64,000 nt of DNA from Janthinobacterium sp. BJB426 (GTDB taxonomy: Bacteria; Pseudomonadota; Gammaproteobacteria; Burkholderiales; Burkholderiaceae_D), in the NCBI RefSeq assembly GCF_002735705.1, contig NZ_PDZL01000019.1, forward strand, positions 33,291-97,290. Direction: 5' to 3'. Below, piece by piece: positions 39,938-47,808 of this stretch (position 1 is the stretch's first letter; each line of letters starts with the position of its first letter). The notes below the pieces were generated by a model. The model had not been told where the DNA came from. It saw only the letters and a program-made list of their open reading frames with translations, and searched no databases. The translations under genes and the position numbers were made by a program.

Positions 39938-40147
39938 ATGAAAGCCGCCCGCAGCCTCACCTTCAAGTGCGTAAAATGTCACAAATCCATGCAGGTCTAC
40001 CTGCAAAAAGTCTCCGCCTGCTCGCATATCCAGCCGTACCAGGGCATTTGCGCATGCGGCGAACTCAAGCGCCACGCCACGGGCCAGGCAGATGCCGTCA
40101 AATCCTACCTGGAGTCGGCAGACGGTAGCTGGTCGCACCACCACTAA
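39938..40147 (+). CDS. Small zinc-ribbon-like protein (69 residues)
   Basis: 69-residue protein with a CxxC (FKCVKCHKS) and later cysteines in SACSHIQ and ICACGELK, suggesting a small zinc-binding ribbon. The C-terminus is His-rich (WSHHH). It starts MKAARSLTFK; the context is a compact leader with a hairpin. Function unknown, with no recognised partner. Confidence 0.65.
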   Translation: MKAARSLTFKCVKCHKSMQVYLQKVSACSHIQPYQGICACGELKRHATGQADAVKSYLESADGSWSHHH

Positions 40148-40208
40148 TGGTTAAAGAATGGGCGTAGAACGCCGTTAATAACGGTACTTCGCTCATTGAG
40201 AAACCGCC

Positions 40209-41030
40209 ATGTCCCAGCTTCCCGCACTTGCCAGCCGTCAACCCGCCTCGAATACGCTGGCTGGCCAGCAGCCGTCCCGCACGGGCAGCGGCGCCACGGG
40301 CCTAGCCGCTTTGCCCCTGATGCAGCGCACGGCGCAAGACGTGGTGGCCCTGTCGAAGAATGGCCTGGACCTGTCGGCCAAAGGGCTGGAGCAACGCACG
40401 GACGCGCTGGGCAACGCCACTGTCGACGTGGCGCAGGATTTTCTCTCCACCATGACGCGCAAGATGTTCGGCGACGGCGCCAGCGTCGCCTTCGATTCGG
40501 TCGACCTGCAGGCCGGAGCCAGCTTCAGCAGCGGCAGCGCCAGCGTCTCGGGCGCGGGCGGCAGCAGCCGCGCGGCCGCCTTCAGCCTCGATGAAAACGC
40601 GCACTTCATCGGCAAGGGCAAGATCACGACGGCCGATGGCCAGACCTTCGACTTCGAAGTGGAAGTGCAATATCAATCGAACATCAGCGCGGGCATGCTT
40701 GAGCAAAACCAGGACGTAACGCCGGAAGCCACAGCATCCGATGACGGCGCCCTGCCCGCCAAAGAATTGCCCGACACGCATTTCGCCGGCAATCTGCACG
40801 ACCTGTTCAAGCTGCTGGGCCAACAATTGCAAAGCAATCTCTATCAGGGCACGTCCGATGGCGCCAGCGCCAAGGATGGCGACCTGGCGGGCAGCCTGAG
40901 CTTGCGTTTGCTCAAGCTGGTGCAGCCGGACGCAGCGGTCGAAGCCCACAAGGAAGAGCAGGCGCGCGCCCGTGCGCTGGCACTCGCCTATGGCACCGAC
41001 ACCGCTAGCAGCACGGCCAGCAACGTATAA
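40209..41030 (+). CDS. Hypothetical protein (273 residues)
   Basis: Hydrophilic 273-residue protein with a Ser/Gly/Ala-rich middle (about 98-122) and a beta-like segment FIGKGKITTADGQTFDFEVEVQYQ (short motif GQTFDFEVEV). It has no signal peptide or membrane segment. It is upstream of the methyltransferase gene on the same strand (60 bp). I do not recognise a family; the GKGKITTADG-QTFDFEV pattern is reminiscent of flagellar-hook-associated hypothetical proteins, without proof. Confidence 0.65.
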   Translation: MSQLPALASRQPASNTLAGQQPSRTGSGATGLAALPLMQRTAQDVVALSKNGLDLSAKGLEQRTDALGNATVDVAQDFLSTMTRKMFGDGASVAFDSVDLQAGASFSSGSASVSGAGGSSRAAAFSLDENAHFIGKGKITTADGQTFDFEVEVQYQSNISAGMLEQNQDVTPEATASDDGALPAKELPDTHFAGNLHDLFKLLGQQLQSNLYQGTSDGASAKDGDLAGSLSLRLLKLVQPDAAVEAHKEEQARARALALAYGTDTASSTASNV

Positions 41031-41089
41031 TGGAAGACGGCCTGCGCAGGCGACCATGCCGCGCGCCCACCTTCTATCGATTGAATCCC

Positions 41090-42268
41090 ATGTCCGACAC
41101 TTCTTCACCTACCGTTCATCCGCAGATCCACTGGAGCGAAAACGGCGCCGAGCATTCGGCCCGCTGGCGCTCGGAAAGCGGCATGCCGCCGCCCAAGCGC
41201 GTCGTCATCGCCGATGACCGCACGACGGCCGACCAGGCTTACCGCCTGGCCTGCGAAGGCACGGCCATGCTGTGGCGCGGCGACTTCCAGAATGCGCGCC
41301 AGCTGCTGCAGGCGCTGGCGCGGCGCGCCGACCACAAGAACGACAAACCGAGCAAGAAGGCCAAGGCCGCCAAGCTCGTAAAACCGGAACCGTCCGCTAC
41401 GGAAGCCTTCCACTTGCACCGCCAGGCGCAGTCGCAGCGCGCCCGTACCCTGGCCATGCTGCTGCTGCCTTTCGATGCCGATTACACGATCCCGTTGCGC
41501 CGCGCGCCGGACGTGAAACTGGCGTGCAATGAAGCGTATGGCCGCGGTGAAGAGCCGTTTATCGCATCGCTGCGCGAACTGCTGGGCCTGATCGGCGCGC
41601 ACGAATGGCGCCGCACGGGCGTGGAACTGCCAGCCCTGGGCCAGCGCATCCACCCGCATTACGGCGTCTTCGCGCCCATCCGCGGCGAATACGTGGGCCT
41701 GGTAGCCGATGCGCCGCTGCCTGCGCGCGCCAAGCTGGCCTTCGATATCGGTACGGGCACGGGCGTGCTGGCCGCCGTGCTGGCGCAGCGCGGCATCCAA
41801 CGCATCGTCGCCACCGACCAGGACCCGCGCGCCCTGTCCTGCGCACGCGAAAACCTGGCGCGCCTCGATTTGATCGACAAGGTCGACGTGGTGCAGGCGG
41901 ACCTGTTCCCCGCCGGCCGCGCCCCGCTCGTCGTGTGCAATCCGCCATGGCTGCCGGCCCGCCCCAGTTCGCCGATCGAATACGCCGTCTACGATCCGGA
42001 CAGCCGCATGCTGCGCGGCTTCCTCGCCGGCCTGGCCGACCACCTGGAGCCAGGCGGCGAAGGCTGGCTGATTTTATCGGACCTGGCCGAGCACCTGGAC
42101 CTGCGCCCGCGCGCGCAATTGCTCGAATGGATACAACAGGCGGGCTTGAAGGTCATCGACCGCCTGGACGTGAAACCCACGCACCCGCGCGCGCAGGATG
42201 CGACGGACAGCCTGCACGCGGCCCGCTCGCAGGAAATCACGTCGCTGTGGCGCCTGGCGGCAGCGTAA
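41090..42268 (+). CDS. Class I SAM-dependent methyltransferase (HemK/RlmG-like)
   Basis: 392-residue protein. The C-terminal domain has the SAM-binding motif FDIGTGTGVLAAVLA (about 219-233) and the NPPW catalytic motif (VVCNPPWLPARP), typical of N-methyltransferases acting on glutamine or base amino groups. The N-terminal half (about 1-150) is a separate charged region. The ATG at 41090 is favoured; an upstream in-frame start adds 20 Arg-rich residues without family likeness. Substrate unknown. Confidence 0.8.
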   Translation: MSDTSSPTVHPQIHWSENGAEHSARWRSESGMPPPKRVVIADDRTTADQAYRLACEGTAMLWRGDFQNARQLLQALARRADHKNDKPSKKAKAAKLVKPEPSATEAFHLHRQAQSQRARTLAMLLLPFDADYTIPLRRAPDVKLACNEAYGRGEEPFIASLRELLGLIGAHEWRRTGVELPALGQRIHPHYGVFAPIRGEYVGLVADAPLPARAKLAFDIGTGTGVLAAVLAQRGIQRIVATDQDPRALSCARENLARLDLIDKVDVVQADLFPAGRAPLVVCNPPWLPARPSSPIEYAVYDPDSRMLRGFLAGLADHLEPGGEGWLILSDLAEHLDLRPRAQLLEWIQQAGLKVIDRLDVKPTHPRAQDATDSLHAARSQEITSLWRLAAA

Positions 42269-42303
42269 TCCAGCCAGCCATTGCGCATTGCAGCAAACCC
42301 CGC

Positions 42304-42309
42304 TATAAT
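42304..42309 (+). promoter_or_regulatory. -10 of the first initiator tRNA gene
   Basis: TATAAT six bases before the tRNA. TTGCGC 17 bp upstream (about 42281-42286) is the likely -35. The second copy carries TATAAT at 42514-42519. Confidence 0.7.
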
Positions 42310-42314
42310 TCGCC

Positions 42315-42391
42315 TGCGGGGTGGAGCAGTCTGGCAGCTCGTCGGGCTCATAACCCGAAGGTCACAGGTTCAAATCCTGTCCCCGCAACCA
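42315..42391 (+). tRNA. tRNA-fMet (CAT), copy 1
   Basis: 77 nt cloverleaf with encoded CCA and anticodon CAT at 42349-42351. The three consecutive G:C pairs in the anticodon stem (CGGG-CTCATAA-CCCG) mark it as the initiator. The first base is T facing A72, giving a U1:A72 pair rather than the C1xA72 mismatch of E. coli. Confidence 0.96.
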
Positions 42392-42400
42392 ATATATGAA

Positions 42401-42436
42401 AGCCGCTGATTCTTGCAAAGGGATCGGCGGCTTTTT
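42401..42436 (+). terminator. Terminator after tRNA-fMet copy 1
   Basis: AGCCGCTGAT...GATCGGCGGCT hairpin (one G-U pair) followed by TTTTT, 9 bp past the tRNA. Confidence 0.8.
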
Positions 42437-42524
42437 CCATTGCGGCGCAGTATGTCCATGCCCCACATGCACACCAAATGCATTGCGCGCTTTCGCAATG
42501 CAACAAACTCGGTTATAATTCGCC

Positions 42525-42601
42525 TGCGGGGTGGAGCAGTCTGGCAGCTCGTCGGGCTCATAACCCGAAGGTCACAGGTTCAAATCCTGTCCCCGCAACC
42601 A
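42525..42601 (+). tRNA. tRNA-fMet (CAT), copy 2
   Basis: Identical 77 nt initiator tRNA, 210 bp downstream of copy 1, with its own TATAAT promoter element and terminator. Anticodon CAT at 42559-42561. Same T1/A72 pair as copy 1. Confidence 0.96.
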
Positions 42602-42608
42602 ATACATA

Positions 42609-42646
42609 AAAACCGCTGACTCCTGCAAAGGAATCAGCGGTTTTTT
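42609..42646 (+). terminator. Terminator after tRNA-fMet copy 2
   Basis: AAAACCGCTGA...TCAGCGGTTTTTT hairpin with a T-run, similar in design to the terminator after copy 1. Confidence 0.85.
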
Positions 42647-42665
42647 CATTCCAGGCCTGGTCCGC

Positions 42666-43334
42666 TCACGCGGTGATGGTAACGCTGGCCCTGATCTGCC
42701 TGGCCGCCGCATGCAGGCTGGCCGCCACCCGTTCCAGCTTGTCGGCGCCCGCCGTTTCGGCCAGCGCGGCAAAGGCGCTGATATGAAACGTAGCCACCAT
42801 CGCCGGCGACACTTCCAGCTCCAGCGCCGTCTTGCTCAATTCCGTCGACGCCTCGAGGTAAGGCTCGCTGCCCGCCTCGAACGCCTGCTTCGTTTCCAGC
42901 AATTCCTGGCCGCCCTCCGCCTTGGCCAGGCAAGCGTCGACCTTTTGCTGGAAGGCCGGCAAGGTATCGCGCACGGGGCCGGGTTCAGGCGCTGCTTCGG
43001 GTTCCGCTGGCGCAGGAGCGGCTGCGGCCGGCTTGTCCGCCACCGGTATGTCGCGCAAGGTCAGCCAGCGCTCGACGGCGAGGAAATCGGCAAACGGCTC
43101 GGCCACCTTGGGATTCATCAGCCAGACCTCGCCCGTGCGCCAGTCGATCCGGGCACCGCGCTCATTTCGCGCCAACAGGATATCCTTGCCGCCATCGGCA
43201 TTCGACACGCGGCCGATGTCGAGCCAGTTCATCAGTTCCGCCTGGCGCGACATCGCGTTGACCCGGTGAAAAAAGGCCAACCATAAGAATCTGGCGACCA
43301 GGAGAACCAGGGCACCGCCAACCATCCACATCAT
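42666..43334 (-). CDS. Membrane-anchored hypothetical protein (222 residues)
   Basis: 222 residues. One N-terminal membrane segment (about 4-23, GGALVLLVARFLWLAFF), a first domain (about 25-95) with RIDWRTGEVWLMNP, an Ala/Pro/Glu-rich linker (about 98-125) and a helical C-terminal domain. Function and family not recognised. It is convergent with the tRNA terminator and has no operon partner. Confidence 0.65.
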   Translation of the reverse strand: MMWMVGGALVLLVARFLWLAFFHRVNAMSRQAELMNWLDIGRVSNADGGKDILLARNERGARIDWRTGEVWLMNPKVAEPFADFLAVERWLTLRDIPVADKPAAAAPAPAEPEAAPEPGPVRDTLPAFQQKVDACLAKAEGGQELLETKQAFEAGSEPYLEASTELSKTALELEVSPAMVATFHISAFAALAETAGADKLERVAASLHAAARQIRASVTITA

Positions 43335-43512
43335 TTTTCGCTCCGCACCACATCGACAAGCCGCATTTTCTCACATGAAAGCTTGCGCCAAGGAAACTTT
43401 TACATCTGCCGTGCGCGGACGCAAATCCGGCGCCGTGCGCAGCCTGGACACGCAGTCGCATTTCAGCAACGCCGCGTTTTCCTGATTGCCGGGTGCGCGC
43501 CGCTAGGCTATT

Positions 43513-43529
43513 ATGAGAACAATTCTCAT
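43513..43529 (+). promoter_or_regulatory. Fur-like palindrome upstream of fecI
   Basis: ATGAGAA-CAA-TTCTCAT, a perfect inverted repeat with the Fur core, 23 bp before the sigma factor ATG. It suggests iron repression of the fecI-fecR-receptor set. Confidence 0.75.
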
Positions 43530-43552
43530 TTAGATTAAACCAGACTGTACGC

Positions 43553-44071
43553 ATGCTGTCCGCCCCTTCCCCGCCATCCGATTTCCAGGCCCTGTATGCC
43601 GAGCACCACTCCTGGCTGCTGCACTGGCTGAAACGCCGCCTGCACGATGCGGGGCTGGCGGGCGACCTGGCGCAGGATACCTTCATCAAGATCTTCGTTG
43701 CGCGCAGCAGTGCCGGGATCGCGCAGCCGCGCCCCTTCCTCGCCACCATCGCCAAGCGCCTGCTGGCCAATCACTGCCGGCGCGAAGCGCTCGAACGGGC
43801 CTACCTCGACGCCCTGCTGCACCAGCCGCAAGCCTGCACGCCTTCGCCGGAAGCGATGTCCCTCCTGCTCGAATCGCTGCAACTGATCGACCGCGCGCTG
43901 GACCAGCTGTCCGCCAGGGCCAGGGCCGCCTTCCTTCTGGCCCACCTGGATGGCATGACCTATGCCGAGATCGCCGCCGAACTGGGCACCAGCACGCATT
44001 CCGTCAAAAAATACCTGAGCAAGGCCAACCTGCTGTGCTTTTTTGCCGTGCCCGATTTTGCCTCGCCCTGA
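43553..44071 (+). CDS. FecI-type ECF sigma factor
   Basis: Extracytoplasmic-function sigma factor of 172 residues in iron surface signalling. Region 2 (DLAQDTFIKIF, RPFLATIAKRLLANHCRR) and region 4 (LDGMTYAEIAAELGTSTHSVKKYLSKA) are clear. FecR starts 1 bp after its stop. Expression is likely iron-repressed through the palindrome upstream. Confidence 0.93.
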   Translation: MLSAPSPPSDFQALYAEHHSWLLHWLKRRLHDAGLAGDLAQDTFIKIFVARSSAGIAQPRPFLATIAKRLLANHCRREALERAYLDALLHQPQACTPSPEAMSLLLESLQLIDRALDQLSARARAAFLLAHLDGMTYAEIAAELGTSTHSVKKYLSKANLLCFFAVPDFASP

Positions 44072-44072
44072 C

Positions 44073-45095
44073 ATGCGCGGCGCCACCGTCTACGCCCAGG
44101 GCCAGCCCATCGACCTGGCCATCGCCATGCAGGCGGCCGAATGGCTGGCCACCCTGATGAGCGGCGCAACAACGCCGGCGGAAAAAGCGGCCTGGCACGA
44201 GTGGCGCCAGGCGCACCCCGACCATGAACGGGCCTGGCAACACATCGAAAGCGTCAGCGGCGGCTTGCGCGAACTCGATGCGCAGGCCAGCCGCAAGGCG
44301 CTGCTGCAAGGTCCCGGTTCGCGCTCGCGCCCTGCCTCGACTATCTCGCGCCGCGGCAGCCTGCAACTGCTGGCGTGGGTATCGGCCATCGGCCTCACGG
44401 GCTGGTTCGGCGCGCGCTCGGACTCTGCGCCCGACATGGCCCGCGCCGCGCTGGCCGACCTGTCCACGGGCGTGGGTGAGCGCCGCGAGCTGACCCTGCC
44501 CGACGGCAGCCGTCTGCACCTGAACAGCGGCAGCGCCGTGAATATCCGCTTTAGCGGCACGCAGCGCCTGCTGCAACTGGTGCAGGGCGAAGTCTTCATC
44601 GCCACAGCCCGCGAAACGGGCCGCCCTTACCGCCCCTTCCTCGTCGACACCGCGCAAGGCCAGGCGCAGGCGCTGGGCACGCGCTACTCGGTGCGCCAGG
44701 CGGATGGCAGCACCCTGGTCGCCGTCGAGGAAGGCGCCGTCCGGCTGATGCCGCGCCATGGCGACGCCAGTCCGGTGCTCCGCGCGGGCCGGGGCGGCGG
44801 CATGACGGCGCAGGGCACCCTGCCCGCGCACGCCATCTCGCCCGACATCTGGGCCTGGCGCCAGGGCTTGCTGCTGGCCGACGCCATGCCGCTGCGCGAC
44901 TTCCTGCATGAACTGAGCCGGTACCGCCACGGCTTGCTGGGCTGCGACGATGCCGTCGCCGGCCTGCGCATTTCCGGCGTCTTCCCGCTGGCCGACCTGG
45001 ACGCCGTGCTGCTGTCGCTGCCCGATTCGCTGCCGGTGGACGTGCGCCTGCGCACGCGCTACTGGGTGCAGGTGGAAGCGCGCCAGCCGCGCTGA
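44073..45095 (+). CDS. FecR-type anti-sigma regulator
   Basis: 340-residue membrane regulator that transmits receptor occupancy to FecI. The DUF4880 N-terminal region (AAEWLATLMSGATTPAEKAAWHEWRQAHPDHERAW) is followed by a membrane span (about 103-118) and the FecR domain with LTLPDGSRLHLNSGS-type motif. The ATG at 44073 follows the fecI stop (44069-44071). The receptor gene lies 101 bp downstream. Confidence 0.92.
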   Translation: MRGATVYAQGQPIDLAIAMQAAEWLATLMSGATTPAEKAAWHEWRQAHPDHERAWQHIESVSGGLRELDAQASRKALLQGPGSRSRPASTISRRGSLQLLAWVSAIGLTGWFGARSDSAPDMARAALADLSTGVGERRELTLPDGSRLHLNSGSAVNIRFSGTQRLLQLVQGEVFIATARETGRPYRPFLVDTAQGQAQALGTRYSVRQADGSTLVAVEEGAVRLMPRHGDASPVLRAGRGGGMTAQGTLPAHAISPDIWAWRQGLLLADAMPLRDFLHELSRYRHGLLGCDDAVAGLRISGVFPLADLDAVLLSLPDSLPVDVRLRTRYWVQVEARQPR

Positions 45096-45196
45096 AAATA
45101 TATTTTGACGCTGGCGCAAAAAAAAGTACCCGCTTTCGATTCTCGCGTGACCTGTGTAGGCAACGTTCTTTTTGACGACTACACCACAAGGTAACC

Positions 45197-47692
45197 ATGT
45201 CTCTTGCCATTCATTCCAAGCCGCGTATCAAACCCATGGCGTATGCCATCGAGCTCCTCTTCATCGGTTCGGCCCTGCTGCTGAACGCCCAGGCGCCAGC
45301 CCTGGCGCAGGAAAGCGCCGCAGCGCCAGCCACCAGTCAGGATTTCCAGGTGCCGGCCGGCGACCTGGCGGCGGCGCTGCGCCAGGTCGCCAGCCAGTCG
45401 CGGGTCATTCTCAGCTTCACGCCGGAACAGACGCGCGGCAAAACGTCCGCAGGCTTGAGCGGCCGCCACGACGTGCTGGCCGCCCTGAACGGCGTGCTGC
45501 GCGGCACGGGCCTGAAGGCCGAGCGCAGCGCCAACGGCAGTTATGTGCTGCGCCCGGCCGATGCCGCGGCGGGCGGCGAAGCGCTGTCGATGATGCCGGA
45601 AGTGTCGGTCAAGGCGAAGCAAGATGCGACGGAAGGCTCGGGCGCGTATGTCTCCACCCTGCCGATCGCCACGGCCACGCCGCTGGGCCTGTCCGTGAAG
45701 GAAACGCCGCAATCGGTCAGCGTCATCACGCAGCAGCGCATGCAAGACCAGGGCTTGAGCACCATCGCGCAAGTGATGGCGCAAACGCCGGGCATCACGC
45801 TGTATTCGCTGGGCAGCGAACGCACGGGCTTTACTTCGCGCGGCTATTCGATCACCAATTACCAGCTCGATGGCGTCAGCACGCACTCGGAAACCATGGG
45901 GCTCAATGCGATACCGTCGCAAAGCCTGGCCGACATGGCGCTGTACGACCGCATCGAAGTGCTGCGCGGCGCCTCGGGCCTGATGACGGGCGCGGGCGAT
46001 GCCTCGGGCACCATCAACATGGTGCGCAAAAAGCCGACGGCGCAGTTCCAGGCGTCCGTCGAAGGCGAGCTCGGTTCCTACGATGAGCGGCGCGGCATGG
46101 CCGACATCGCGGGTCCGCTGAACGAGGCGGGCACCGTGCGCGGCCGCCTGGTGACGGTGTACGAGGAAGGCGACAGCATCGTCGACGGCTACAACCGCGA
46201 CAAGAAAGTGGTCTACGGCGTGGTCGAGGCGGACCTGTCCGCCGACACGAAGCTGACGGCCGGCGTCACGCACCAGCGCAAGCGCACGAATGGATCTTTG
46301 TCCTACCTGGGCTTTCCTCTGTTCTACAGCAACGGCGCCATGACGGATCTGCCGCGCTCCTTCAGCCCGGCGGCCAAATCGAACCGCTTCGACACCAATT
46401 CGACCGACCTCTTCGCCACTGTGGAACACGCGCTGGCAAACGACTGGAAGCTGAAAATATCGGCCAACCGCGTGCAGTCGTCGCAGGAAGAGCGCGCCGT
46501 CTACCTGAACGTCAGTGGCGGCTTGCCCGACCAGGCCACGGGCGATGGCCTGCGCTTGAACGCCGACTACCGCGACTACCAGCTCCAGATCAACAGCGTG
46601 GATGTGAATGTGCGCGGACCGTTCAGCGCATTCGGCCGCCAGCACGAACTGGTGCTGGGCATGGACTACAGCGAATTTCAAAGCACGACGGATGCCCGTT
46701 TCGACAAAAACATCGAGCGCACGCCCGCCAACCTGTACCGCTGGAATCGCACGGCGACGCCCGTGTTTGGCGGCACCTATGGCACCAACGACAGCACGCG
46801 CCGCCAGGCCAGCGTGTATGCCGCCACGCGCCTCCACCTCTCCGAGCGCCTGAAATTGATCGCCGGAGCAAAAGTGCTGCGCTACGACGAAAACTACATC
46901 TCGGACACGCCTGCCGAGTCCTATTACAACGCGGCGCCAGCCTCGGAAAGCCGCGTCGTCACGCCGTATGGCGGCCTGGTGTTCGACATCGACGGCACGC
47001 ACAGCGCCTACGCCAGCTACTCCACCATCCATCAGCCGCAAGCATCGCAAGACCGCTACGGCAAGCTGCTGGCGCCGCGCGAAGGCAAGACCCTGGAAGC
47101 GGGCGTCAAGAGCGGCTGGTTCGATGGCCGCCTGAACACGGCCGCCGCGCTGTACCAGATCCGCCAGAACAATCTGGCCGAGTCGGATCCCGGCTACACC
47201 GTACCCGGCACGAACAATCCCGCCAACCGCACCATCCAGGGCGCCGAAACCCAGGGCGTGGACCTGGAAGCGACGGGCGCACTGACGCCGGACTGGAACA
47301 TCTCGGCCTCGTGGTCGTACAGCCAGACGGAAAACAATGAAGGCAAGGCCATCCTGAGCACCTTTCCGCGCCACCTGGTGAAACTGTGGACAACTTACCG
47401 CCTGCCCGGCGAGCTGCATCGCCTGACGGTGGGCGGCGGCATGAACTGGCAGAGCCGCGTGTATTCCGACATCGACGCATGGCAGATCAAGAGTACCCTG
47501 CACTGGGAACAGAAGGCGTACTCGGTGGCCAGCCTGATGGCGCGCTACGACGTCAACGACAAGCTGTCGGCCACCGTCAACGTGTCCAACCTGTTCGACA
47601 AGCAGTACACGGCCTCGATCTCGGACTGGTGGTACTCGGCCATGTATGGCCCGGCGCGCAAGGTGGCATTAAGCGTGCGCTATCAATTCTAG
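45197..47692 (+). CDS. FecA-type TonB-dependent siderophore receptor with signalling domain
   Basis: 831-residue outer-membrane transducer. After a signal peptide (to about ALAQ) comes the STN signalling domain (about 50-110, FQVPAGDLAAALRQVASQSRVILSF), which talks to FecR. A TonB box and plug follow with TPQSVSVITQQRM and EVLRGASGLMTGAGDASGTINMVRKKP, the ferripyoverdine/hydroxamate receptor type, then a barrel ending in VRYQF. Third gene of the fecI-fecR-receptor set. Confidence 0.92.
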   Translation: MSLAIHSKPRIKPMAYAIELLFIGSALLLNAQAPALAQESAAAPATSQDFQVPAGDLAAALRQVASQSRVILSFTPEQTRGKTSAGLSGRHDVLAALNGVLRGTGLKAERSANGSYVLRPADAAAGGEALSMMPEVSVKAKQDATEGSGAYVSTLPIATATPLGLSVKETPQSVSVITQQRMQDQGLSTIAQVMAQTPGITLYSLGSERTGFTSRGYSITNYQLDGVSTHSETMGLNAIPSQSLADMALYDRIEVLRGASGLMTGAGDASGTINMVRKKPTAQFQASVEGELGSYDERRGMADIAGPLNEAGTVRGRLVTVYEEGDSIVDGYNRDKKVVYGVVEADLSADTKLTAGVTHQRKRTNGSLSYLGFPLFYSNGAMTDLPRSFSPAAKSNRFDTNSTDLFATVEHALANDWKLKISANRVQSSQEERAVYLNVSGGLPDQATGDGLRLNADYRDYQLQINSVDVNVRGPFSAFGRQHELVLGMDYSEFQSTTDARFDKNIERTPANLYRWNRTATPVFGGTYGTNDSTRRQASVYAATRLHLSERLKLIAGAKVLRYDENYISDTPAESYYNAAPASESRVVTPYGGLVFDIDGTHSAYASYSTIHQPQASQDRYGKLLAPREGKTLEAGVKSGWFDGRLNTAAALYQIRQNNLAESDPGYTVPGTNNPANRTIQGAETQGVDLEATGALTPDWNISASWSYSQTENNEGKAILSTFPRHLVKLWTTYRLPGELHRLTVGGGMNWQSRVYSDIDAWQIKSTLHWEQKAYSVASLMARYDVNDKLSATVNVSNLFDKQYTASISDWWYSAMYGPARKVALSVRYQF

Positions 47693-47808
47693 GCCGGGCT
47701 GAATATTTCACATTGGCGCAGGGCCGGTGATACAATTTTCCCGCTTCACGGGCGTTGCCGGCGATTGCCGTCAACGCCCGTGCCCATAGAGACACCCAAG
47801 GAGAATGT

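Noticed and set aside
42413..42619. 68-codon frame across the second tRNA-fMet gene
   Set aside because: Overlaps a clear tRNA and its promoter; not protein coding.
45179..47503. 774-codon minus-strand frame opposite the TonB receptor
   Set aside because: Shadow frame; the receptor motifs are on the plus strand.
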